From Neospora caninum Liverpool (taxonomy: Eukaryota > Apicomplexa > Conoidasida > Eucoccidiorida > Sarcocystidae): DNA of 64,000 bases. Within the stretch, counting starts at the first letter, position 1; every line of letters begins with the position of its first letter. A program made the position numbers and the translations under genes. The stretch is from assembly GCF_000208865.1 (NCBI RefSeq), contig NC_018394.1:4033797-4097796 (forward strand), in the 5' to 3' direction. A model generated the notes under the pieces. It saw only the letters and a list, made by a program, of their open reading frames with translations, was not told the origin of the DNA and did not search any database. Shown here piece after piece: positions 48,625 through 58,600 of this stretch.

Positions 48625-51564
48625 TTTCTCGCCTCTCCACCAAAAGGCGCGAAACGGACAAAACAGAATCAAAAAAAGCAAGAGAAGGAAGAAAAGAAGG
48701 AACAAGAGAAGGAAGAAAAGAAGGGACAAGAGAAGGAAGAAAAGAAGAGGCAGGACAAAATCAGGAAGTAACAGAACAAGAAGAAGAATGAGAAGACCAA
48801 GAGGAAGAAGACAGAGAAAAGGGCAAAGCAGGCAAGTATTCCTTCGCGAGAAAGAAGGCGAGACGGGGAAGGAAATGGTGGGAAACAGCGAGGAACCAGG
48901 CAAACGGAGGTCGATATGCGAAATGGAAAAGAAGTTAAGATTTCAAGGAATCGACCAGAGAGACATAAAGGAGAGCACGGCGGCCGCCTGTGTCTCACTC
49001 CCTTTTTTGACAGAAAGGCTGCAAAGAAAGCAGCACGGGAAAATGAGAAAAGGAACAAACGACGAGCGAGAACAGACAAAACGGTATCTGGGCCGTGCCG
49101 CGTGTTTCAGGCTCCAGGAGGAAAATGCGAAGACCTCAAGCCCAAGAAGAGAGGCCGAAAGAGAGCAGAAAAAGAAAGGGAAAAGTTTTCCCTCTCCCTT
49201 GCATGACGAATAGACTTCAAACGAGAATGAAAACATGGATAGGAAGCGTCTCTCGCAAGCAGCGCGTGTCTCTTTCCCTCGCTCTGCCTCAAGGCAGCCG
49301 CCGTGCACAACGTGGCGCAAAGCAGGGGGCTGGAGAACGCTTCAGAAGGGAAAAAGTGAGAAAGAAGAAGGGGGGAAAGAGAAAGAGAAGAGAGAGGAAC
49401 AAGAATGCTGCAAGAGAAGCCTTTTCAGGTGTTCTTTTCACGTTCGAACGGAAACCTTTTCGAGAAAGGCCACTCAGATGCAACAGAACTGCCTGCATGC
49501 GCACAAGGATTTTTCTCGCGCTGCATGCACATCTCCGCAACCGAGACCTCGTGTCTTGAAAAGAATGCCGCATTTTCTTGGGACGGATTCTCTTCTCAAT
49601 TGCCGTTCAAAGGAAAACTTTCAGGTTCAATCGCTCTTTCACCCGCACAAAACACTGGCTTCGCATCATCCTGACAACCCCAAAAATATTGCAACACATA
49701 CGCCTGTGCATGTATCTGCATACGCCTGTTTCTGTTGAGATACTCATAAATATATATATATATATATATATTTAAGTGAGTGTGAATGCAGAGAGCTAGA
49801 TACCTCTCGACGCATGCGGTTATGGAAAGCTTCCCCCCATAGTTACGTGAAAAGATAGATGTTGTGAGTCATGCTCCCCCCCCAGTGACTGTACTCCCTG
49901 TGTGCTCACGAAACAAATGGGACTCCCTACACACTGGCATGAAACAAATAGGCTGAGAGCTGCATGCATCGAGTGCTTGCCAACTAGAATCACCGGACAC
50001 ATATATATATATATATATATACATATCTTACGGCGTAAGTACATATACACACGAAAACTGTCACGATACAGATACATCTTCTCTGGTGATTTAGACTTTT
50101 GTATTGAGTCATATCAGAAGGGTCTTTTGAGGCTGAGGGAAGTCGGACATGTACACAGTCATTCTACTGCATGCAGAGCCTTTCCTGTCAGCAACCTCGG
50201 AAGTAAAGCGAATGCAAGGACTGTCTCGTTTCAGAAAAGCTTCTCATAGGTCCACCGGGAGGCGATAAACTCAGCACTCACCGACGTCTGAAACCGCCAC
50301 CAAGAAGAAACCTGAATATTCATTAACGTACATCATTGTATATATATATATATATGCATGCGTACGCAGAGATACATATATGTGTGGATATATGTGTACA
50401 CATGCATGCATAAATCTACATGTAAATATGTGTAGACCTCGCGTAGGTGAGGGACTCCACAGGAGGGTCTTCAGGTTATGAGTCATGTACTCGCGTTCTG
50501 CCTTCGGTCGGTTGCCGGCATTACCGCGCTGAAGTTCCTGATTCCCCGATCTTCCGATGCGCCTCGCTTTTTTCGTCTCAGCGTTGAAATTCCAGAGCTC
50601 GCAAAGGGCGGAGCAACCTCCGTGAATGTCTCTTGGGTTTGCGGCCCCGACAGAGTCAAAGCGAATTTTGTGCCTCGTGGCTCTTCCACCTTGCTGTCTA
50701 CCTCCCCACTGGACTGGGGAAGTCAGCCAAAAGTTTTCTGATTACAGTATCCGACCCTGACAGTCAAATTAGATTCCGCGCGCATCGCCAATTCCTTGTT
50801 CCAACCATTCTAGGTATGCGTGTGAGACTAAGGGAAGGCATGCGACGGAGGGTTCGGCTTATATTCAGGAGACTCCCTAGTCTCCCTTCGAAACCTCGGC
50901 GAAGGACGCTGCGACGCGTGCGCGGCAGAAGCCGGCCAGTCCCTTTTCGGGTCTCTCTGTCCAGCTCTCGAAGAAAGTCGAGCGGCCGAAGAGAGGATAG
51001 ACGAGACACACGCGAAAGCGGGCGAAAGCAAGAGCGTAACAAGCAACCGAGGGGAAACCAGGGCGGGAGGCGCGAGAATGTAAAGACGAGATGAAGAGCG
51101 AGGCGCCAAAAACGCAGGACAAACGGCCAGAGCAAAACGCAGAGAGGCACAGGCGTGAGGTCCAGGAGACGGAGAAGTCACTCGAACGCAAAAGGGAGAG
51201 ACAAACAGATAGCAAAGACAGAAGCCTCACGCCGCAAGGCGAGGGCCTCGTTGACAAATGACCGCCGCAAAGACTCTGACGCGTTCAAAAGGAGTGTCAG
51301 CAACGCAAAAGTGCAGTTCCCTCTTCTCTGGTCTTTCTTCTCCGCTCGTCTTCTCGTTTGCCCTTTTCCCCGCGCGTCTGCTTTCTTTCTCTGTCGCTTG
51401 CTCGCCGCTCTCCGTCCTTTCTCTTCCTTTCCGAGCTACCACTCTTCTTCGTCTCCTTCTGTCCACGCTTTTTCTCGTCCTAAGCACACCCTCTCTCTTT
51501 CCCACTCGCCGCTCGCGTCTCTTGCTCGTCTCAACGCCCTCCCGCTTCATGTGCTTCTTCGCGC
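48625..51564. other. Intergenic region between helicase start and SET gene end
   Basis: Both neighbours are on the minus strand, so this 2.9 kb contains the helicase promoter and 5' UTR and the SET gene 3' UTR. It holds an AAGAAAAGAAGG-type repeat (48667-48745), TA tracts (49748-49772, 49999-50022, 50338-50355) and one unusual codon-like block at 50474-50815, listed separately. Other open frames are low complexity. Confidence 0.6.
50474..50815 (+). pseudogene. Unrecognised coding-like block with a frame break (possible gene relic)
   Basis: Unlike the surrounding DNA, this stretch has no purine/pyrimidine bias and reads as ordinary-looking protein. It follows a CAG at about 50471-50473 and runs in frame as SVAGITALKFLIP, RFFRLSVEIPELAKGGATS and VNVSWVCGP to a stop at 50741. 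A neighbouring frame then gives SFLITVSDPDSQIRFRAHRQ up to about 50813, where TAG is followed by GTATGC, a donor-like sequence. This suggests either an exon with a frameshift or a decayed gene copy. I do not recognise the family. No partner exon is seen on either side. A UTR of a neighbouring gene is the main alternative. Confidence 0.3.
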
Positions 51565-54525
51565 CTATCTCCTTTCTCCCTGCTTGTCCTCTTTCATCGC
51601 AACAGGCACCATGCTCTCGTCGCCAGGAGCAAAGAAAGGCCGATTTCTCCAGTAGCCCTGAAGAAACCAAAGCGCGATACAGACATACAGGCCGGCATAG
51701 AGAGAGGCAGAGGGAGACAGTGGCAGAGAGAAGAAGAGACACAGAAAGACACAGAGATAGAGACAGAGAAAGAGAGAGACGCACTGATACGAATGCTTGT
51801 GGAGCCAACATGCTTGAGCGTACAAATGGCGGCTTCCCAACAAAAGAGCGAATCCGTATTCATCGGACCCGCGTATGGTCTGAAAGTGCGCTTTGTTCTT
51901 TCCTAGGCGTCTCCAAATAACTCCCGGTTCAAAGCCCTGCGCTGCCTGTTGTAGCTGTAAGTCCTCACGGAGAAAGAGGCAGGGAGGTGCGAGAAGCACG
52001 CGCCCACGAGAGAGAGGCAAGCGCAAGAAGCACGCGGACTGCAGCGGAAGCCTCGAGGCCGCAAGGCTCGCGGATGATTCTCTGCTTGATCTCCGTTTCT
52101 GACCGGGCGTTGTTCCCTCCCCCCAGCCAAAAAGGCGAGCAAGAGTGTGTGTAGCGCAATCGGTTTACGCGCATCTCTCTTTCTCTTTCTCTCTCCTCCT
52201 TTTCTTTCTCCTTCTCTCCCTCTTTCCCCTTCTGCCTCTCCATCTCCTCGGTCTCTCTCCTTCTCCTCTCTCTCTCCTCCTTCTCTCTCTCTCCTCCTTC
52301 TCTCTCTTTCTCTCTCTTCTTTCGCCCTCCCTCTCGGCGGGTTCTCACCTCGCCGTAGAACGCGTAGATTTCCTCTCCGGCGTCGATGTCTCGCACCGCT
52401 TGAACGAACACGCGCCTGAGACGAAGCAAGGCGCGTGGAAACAGAAACGCTTGAGGGAGACAGCAGGAAGAAAGGAGAGACCGAAACAAGAATGGGGGAC
52501 ACCCACCACCACCCACAGGACTGTGTAGGCATTTTGCCAACACAAGGAAATGCGTCCAGTCAAAACAAGGCCACCAGAAAAAGAAGGGAGAAAAGAAAAA
52601 CAATTAAGACTTTGAAGGAGAAGACAGCATGAGCCCCCACAGCGCCCTGCGGCGAGTGTTTCCGTCTCACCTGCGCTGCCTGTCTTTAACGAATCGAGCG
52701 TTCAGTTTATCTGTCTCGCGAATGTCGTTGATGTAACGCGCAAGCACCTGAAAAAACAAACGCACCGTTGTGTCCGCATGCGCTTCCAAACGCCCGTCTG
52801 CTGGTCTGTCAAGCGCGCATGTGTGCGCGAGGCTTGTCCCCAGTGTACATACACCTCATTTGCTTTTCATTGTGGCTATCTTTCCAGAAGACTGCTCTCT
52901 CTTTTGTACAGCTTTCCGTTCGCCACTTTTTTAGCAGAACCAGCCCCAGAAGCGCCTGCGCGCGCTGTTGCCTTCGTGGTAGTGACAAAACACAAAATCT
53001 GGCCGCAGGCCTGTCCACATCAGCACCTTGCGATTGGCGACCGATGTTTTCTCTTTTCCGGCTCCTCACCTCCGGATGCGTTTTCGCGTCGAGATGGGCG
53101 TTTAGAGTCCCTGCGCAAATCACGTACGTCCGGTCTCGCTCCTGGAGCACGTCTCTGACGGAAAAACCAAAACGGAAAAGAAAAGAGAAAAGCACAGTGA
53201 ACTGAGCAAGAAGAGAGAAGAAGACGCGTGAGAGGTGAGAGCAAGAGAAGAAGACGCGTGAGAGGTGAGAGCAAGAGAAGAAGCCTCAGAAAGGCAGTCG
53301 AAGGGAAGCCGGGGAGACAGACGCGAAGGCAACCGAAGGTGGGCTACCAGCGAGCGAGAAAAGGGAAAATGCATGCAGGAGAAAATTCCGGCAAAAGCTT
53401 CCTCATTCCTCCTGAAATGTGTGTCGTGCAGCGAGACGTCAAAGTCTTGTCCTCTTCGGCGACAAAGAGCGGTTCAGACTCCTCGAACCGATTCTGGAGC
53501 TAGTTTCTACGTCCACAACGGGAAGCATGCTCTTTTGAAGTCTGGCTATTTCTACGAAATGTCTTTCGAAGTTTTCAAAGACAGCCTTCACAGAGCGACA
53601 CCTCACCGGAGGCTAAGACGCGTTCCCAGATACTCGCAAATCCAGGAGTCTCTCGGAAGGCCTGACGGAAGCACAGAGATACGAAGGAGACTCTGACAGC
53701 AAACTGAGGGGGAAAATCTACCTTCAGCCGCGAGAGAAAGAAAACGAAAGGAGCACGACAGGGAGGGGGAACTGCAGAGAGCGTGAGAGCGGGGGAGGAG
53801 AAAACGAGAGAGAAAGAGAAAAAAGGGGAAAGAGACTGAGAAGAAAGAAGAAAAGGCAGGAGAGCGAAAGCGAATGAGGGATGTGAGAGAGCAGAGAAAA
53901 GAGAAAACAATCAAACACAAGAATTAGAGAGAGACATACGTTGCGAGGTGAATAGACCCTGGCCGGCGCCTGGAATGAGCGAGGTTGCGACGTAGAGAAC
54001 AGACGCGGAGAGAAAAGATCCTGTGCGCCTGTCTGACAGAGAAGAAGGCAGAGAGACTGGCGATGAAGAAGAGGAAGAAGGAGAAAAGGAAGAAGAAGAA
54101 GAGGAAGAAGAAGAAGAGGAAGAAGAAGAGGAAGAAGGAGAGGAGGAAGAAGAAGAGGAAGAAGGAGAGGAGGAAGAAGAAGAGGAAGAAGGAGAGGAGG
54201 AAGAAGGAGAGGAGGAAGAAGAAGAGGAAGAAGAAGAAGAGTAGGAAGAAGAAGAGGAAGAAGGAGAGGAGGAAGAAGAAGAGGAAGAAGAAGGAGAAGA
54301 GGAGGAAGAAGAGGAAGAAGAAGGAGGAGAGGAAGAAGAAGGACAAGAGGATGAAGGGGAGTCAGGCAGCTTCCCAATTGGAGATGAATCGAGTTGATTC
54401 GAAGATTGAGGAGAAACGGTAAGAACAGGAAGAGAGTTTGTCTCGGTCTTCGTCAAGCGGTCTAGACGCGTCGAGACCTCAGGGGGTTTCGTCGGTGCTT
54501 CGTCTCCTCTCTCGGCGGCACACAT
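51565..54525 (-). CDS. Small SET-domain protein (putative protein lysine methyltransferase)
   Basis: Six minus-strand exons in phase: 54525-53940, 53661-53607, 53154-53070, 52747-52671, 52415-52349, 51657-51565 (TAG); 320 residues. After the ATG (MCAAERGDEAP) comes a poly-Ser tract at about residues 55-150. The SET fold follows: LIPGAGQGLFTSQ (about 183-195), DSWICEYLGTRLS, RTYVICAGTLNAHLDAKTHP, LARYINDIRETDKLNARFV (about 244-262), VRDIDAGEEIYAFYGEGYW. The core includes the conserved GxG entry, the Asn of the pseudoknot (N249 in RYIND) and the tyrosine before the GE turn (Y288). The usual NHSC box is changed to NDIR. There are no pre-SET cysteines and no post-SET zinc cluster. It is presumed to use S-adenosylmethionine to methylate lysine; the substrate is unknown. 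It is far too short for the apical methyltransferase AKMT. The tiny internal exons are supported by phase and family alignment. Confidence 0.82.
51690..51790. repeat. GACAGAGA/CACAGAGA tract in the last SET intron
   Basis: GAGACAGTGGCAGAGAGAAG is followed by repeated GACACAGA and AGAGACAG units. The tract gives a pyrimidine-rich sense strand just upstream of the exon 6 acceptor (51658-51660) of the SET gene. Confidence 0.8.
53221..53280. repeat. Perfect 30-bp tandem duplication in a SET intron
   Basis: The 30-bp unit starting AAGACGCGTGAGAGGTGAGA occurs twice in exact tandem in the intron between exons 53661-53607 and 53154-53070. Confidence 0.95.
54065..54358 (-). repeat. Coding GAAGAAGAGGAAGAAGGA repeat (poly-Ser tract of SET protein)
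   Basis: Degenerate GAAGAAGAGGAAGAAGGAGA units on the plus strand read as long Ser runs with scattered Pro on the coding strand (about residues 55-153 of the SET protein). They lie N-terminal to the SET fold and are probably a disordered, length-variable linker. Confidence 0.88.
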
Positions 54526-55623
54526 GCTTAGCAAGCGGCGAAGAGAAGGGCGAGCGAAAAAGGGAGAAAGAGGAAGCGTAAGAAAAGGGCGGAAAGGGGG
54601 GTACCACAAGCAGGAGGAGAAGCCTGGAAAAGAAGAGGAGAAAGAGGAAAAAGAGAAGAAGGCAAAGAAAAGAGAAGAAAATTAAGGCACACGCAAGAGA
54701 AAGAAACGTTTCTTTATAGAACATTCCCTTTGGTCTCCGTGTCTCGTCGCGTGTGTGTCTTCCGTTCTCATTTTGTGCGGCTGTTTCTGCGCAAAGCTGC
54801 ACTCGCGTCCTCAGCTTTTCTCCTGCGCTGCATTGTCTGCCTCAGCTATCCACGAGTCTTCTGGCTCTGCTGTTTTCGAAGGGCCTGAGAAGTTCCAGTA
54901 CAACGTAACAATCTCCAATTTCCGTTCGGCTCAGAAGGACGGAGAAGGGAGAGAGGAGAAAGGTGCGGCTGAGGCAGAGTTGCAAGGGGAGAGAGACCGC
55001 CTCTGTCTTCCTCCTTTCTCTTCGTCTCCTCTCAGCTGTTTCCAGATGTTTTGCTGTCTTTTCGTCTCTCGTCTCCGTTCCTTCCTTTGCTTGCCATCAC
55101 CCCTGGATTTTCGCTTGACGAGTTATAAATACGCGAGTCCGTTAAAGATCTTTGCGCTTGTCGAAATGGTTTTCGTAGCCGTCACTCAGTTCTCACGTCT
55201 CCGTAGCCTCTCACCTCTCTCTGTGTCGTCTTCTCCGTTGTTAGTTGCATCTTGTGCGAAAACAGAAAGGGATTAGACCCGCGTCTGTCGCGTCACGATC
55301 TTTGTCTTTGGCAACGAAGCTGAAGACGCGACGAGAAAGCTAGAAGCAAAGGCGAGAGCGGTAACGAATGACCCCCCCCCCCCCCCCCCCACCCTCCGTC
55401 TTCGTCGTCCTCTCCACTCTCGCCTCGCTCTCCTTTTTCGCTCATCCGTAGAGCGAGAGATCAAGCTCTCACAGGAGGAGAACACGAGGGCCAAGAAGAA
55501 GAGACACACGCAGGGAGAGAGGAGTTCGAGAGGCGACAGAATGAAAGGGAAACGTTGAAGGCGGATCACGAGAGAGGAGATTGGACGCGACGAAGAAAGT
55601 TTCAAACTTTTTTCAGAATCAGA
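54526..55623. other. Divergent promoter region between SET and DHHC genes
   Basis: About 1.1 kb lies between divergent start codons (54525 minus, 55624 plus). It must contain both promoters and 5' UTRs. It includes a homopolymer C19 run at 55372-55390. I see no convincing core element and no gene. Confidence 0.6.
55372..55390. repeat. Homopolymer C19 run upstream of DHHC gene
   Basis: Nineteen consecutive C bases lie about 234 bp upstream of the DHHC start codon, in the divergent region. Confidence 0.95.
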
Positions 55624-58600
55624 ATGGGAGGTGCGCCCCAGCCACACGGTCCGGGGTCGGCGGTGGTCGGCGGCACGGTGTGGTTCAACCGCGACGTCTG
55701 TGGCATCGTCTGCGCATGCTTTGTAAGTCTCCCTTGCGGTTTCCTTTGAACGAAACCGCCCAGAGAGCGCGGATCTTTTCGCTCGAGACGTGACAGAGAG
55801 AGAGACTCTCGCGCCCTCGGTGGGGCGCCGTGAAGGCATACGAGAGAGGGAGACTGAGGATGCAGAGGAAGGGACGACCTGTTAAGAATACGGGTCGTCT
55901 CAACTCGAGCCTGGGTCGCGCCTCCAAATAGGAAAGAGACACAGCACGCGACAGGGAAAGAAAAAAGGGTTAACACTCAGACACTTTTTACGACATCCCA
56001 AGCCTCCGAGGTCTCTCCACTTGCGCATTTTAGCGAACACAGTTCGCGGGCCGCAATCTGAGATGTCGAAACGATACACTCGAAGCTGTCTCGGAGAAAA
56101 AGTGCACCTGAATGAGAACCGTTGTCCTCGCTTTCCGCAGGCTCAGTCAATCATCTTCTTCTCGTGCTACACGGTTTGCACGTGCGTTATCCTGAGATGG
56201 TAAGTTGTCTTTCGCGTTTTTTCGTTCTTTCAAGGTTACGAGGCGAGACACCAGAAGGCCGTCATACGCGTTCTCTTCAAATCTGCATATGACACACTCT
56301 GGATCGACCTTTCAAGTGCCCCGCGTTTTTTTCCTGCTCCTTCGTTTCTCGTTCTCTTTTTTCCTCGTTTTCCTTTTTCCCCTCTTTCCTCTCTCTCCCC
56401 GTCCTTTTCTCTTTTTCTTCCCGTTCGTCCTGTTTCTGCTCTCTCACGACGTGAATTCGTCCTTCTGTGCATGTTCTACAAGCGCTCGGTTTCGCTCTTT
56501 TGTCTCTTTCGTCCTCTCCTTGTGCTGGACACTTGTGTCTCCCTCTCGCCTTCTCCACTCCTCGCTCTTCTCTCTTTGAGACTCTGTGTCTCGCTTCTCT
56601 CTCCGCTGTTTCTCCGCTGCATCTCTCTTCTTCCCCCTTTGCCTTCTCTCCCGTGTCTCGGACCCCTCGCCTCTGGTACCCCTTTCCTGCGCGTTCCTCG
56701 CCATCTTCCTCTGGTTCTCTCTCTTTCCGTCCGCTGTTTCTCTTCTCTCAGGACGAGTCTCGGCCTCTGTCGGTACGGCCTCGCGTTGCTTCTGCAGCTC
56801 TTCTCGCTGCTCGCCTCGCTGTCCCATTTGAAGTGTCTCTTGTCCGATCCCGGCGCAGTTCCCTATCTCCCTCTCCCGCCTGCGCTCTCTGCCCCGTCCC
56901 CGCCTCCAGTCCTCGACGCTTCCGCGCTCTCCGAGTCCAGCAACGCCGACGTCGCGAGGCCGAACGCTCGAAAGGACGCCGAGGAAGACTCGCAGTGGCG
57001 AAGAAGCTGCTCGTGGGTAGAGATGCCTTCCGCCCGGCCCGAAGAAGAATGGACAGACGTGGACAGTGGCGAAGACGACGTGCTGGTGTGCCGCTCGTCC
57101 CCTTCGCGCCTCACGGATGCATCCCCTCCTCTTCCGCTTCCTGTCTCTCCGTTCGCTCCGCAGTCTGCGGCGCGCGGCCTCGCGCCTCCCGCCCTCGCCC
57201 TGTCCCCGGAGAAACCTGGGGGGGACTGTGGACCTGTTGGCGGGGCGACCGGCCTTTCTTCTGTCTCGTCTCTGGGCGCGCCGGGGTTCGATCCGACCGC
57301 AGCGCGCGCAGGAGAGCAAAGCCGAGAGCTGCTGGACGGAGCCAGAAGCCGCGAGGCCCTCGCGTTCGAAACGAGAGACGCGCGGCCGCACAAGAACCGG
57401 TGGTGTGACCGAGGATGCCGCGGGGCGGAACCCGACGCGAGAAGAACTCCGCAGCGGAAATACCATACCGTGGTTGACGAGGAGGCCTGCTGCGAAGAGG
57501 ACGAGAGCGGACTGCGAAGCGGTAGACTGCACGTCCGCCACCGCGACGGCGAGGCGCGATCTGAGAGGGAGATGGAGGCGCTGGCAAGCGAAGAAGACGG
57601 CGAGAAACGTGCCAAGGACAAGAAGAAAGAAATGTGGCTCTTGAGGGCGAGACGCCGCGTCCGTCTCCTCCTCCTCGCCCTCCCTGGAAGCCTGCGCTGG
57701 GGCATTGGTGGTCTCCTGGTTCTTCTCGCGGCGGCGCGAAGGGCGTTCCTCTTCTTTGCGAGTACGCACGGCGGAGCGAAAGAGAAACGCTCCCTTTCTT
57801 TCGTTTTTGTTCTTCTTTGTCTCCTTCCTCGACTTTCCTCCCGCCTTTGTTCTCGCGTCTTGGTTCTCGCGTCTTGGCTCTCTTGTACCACTTTGTTTGC
57901 TCTCGCCATTCGCGCACTTCTTTCAATCTCGAGGCACGTGACCGCGACGCCGAGGATACAGAGACTGTGTGTGTCGCTCCCTGGCTTCGACTTGTGTCTC
58001 TTCTCTCGCTTCTCTTCCGTTTCTCTCGCTTTCACTCCCTCTTTGTTTTTGCAGCCTCTCGCCAGCCGTGTTTTACTTTTCTGTAAGAATTATAAAAATT
58101 ATGTGTACGATTGTTTTTAATGTATTTGCTAAAGTAATAATGTTCCGTAACCATAATCTGTATGTATATTATTCATTGTAAATTCAAATTTCGCCTCTTT
58201 CCCCTCGTTCCGCCGGCTCTTCCCCTGTCGCTCAGCCTCGCCCGCCTTCGCCTTCGAAACGCCAGCAGCCGAGGAGAGCCTCGAAAACGGCTTCCATCCG
58301 CCGAGCTGCCGAAAGTGCCGGAGTCTAAAACCCGCTCGAGCACACCACTGCTCTGTCTGTCAAAGATGCATCCTAAAAATGGACCACCACTGTAAGAAAG
58401 TGGAAACGTCGGAGCCCGTTCGAGCGAAGAAGGCGACGCGCAAATGCGCAAAGGTCCATTCGAGTGGAAAGGGCGAAAACATGAGCCCGCAGCCGCGTTG
58501 AGGAACATATATATATATATATATATATGTAAATATATATATGTAAATATATATATGTAAATATATATATGTAAATATATATATATATATATGTATATAT

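Noticed and set aside
51906..51958. Alternative last exon for the SET gene (reading SYNRQRRALNRELFGDA)
   Set aside because: It does not fit the phase of the preceding exon. The exon at 51565-51657 joins in phase and gives the expected YGEGYW continuation.
53353..53510. Extra SET exon reading around FDVSLHDTHFRRN
   Set aside because: The flanking exons join directly in phase and match the SET family without it. It would insert unrelated sequence into the fold.
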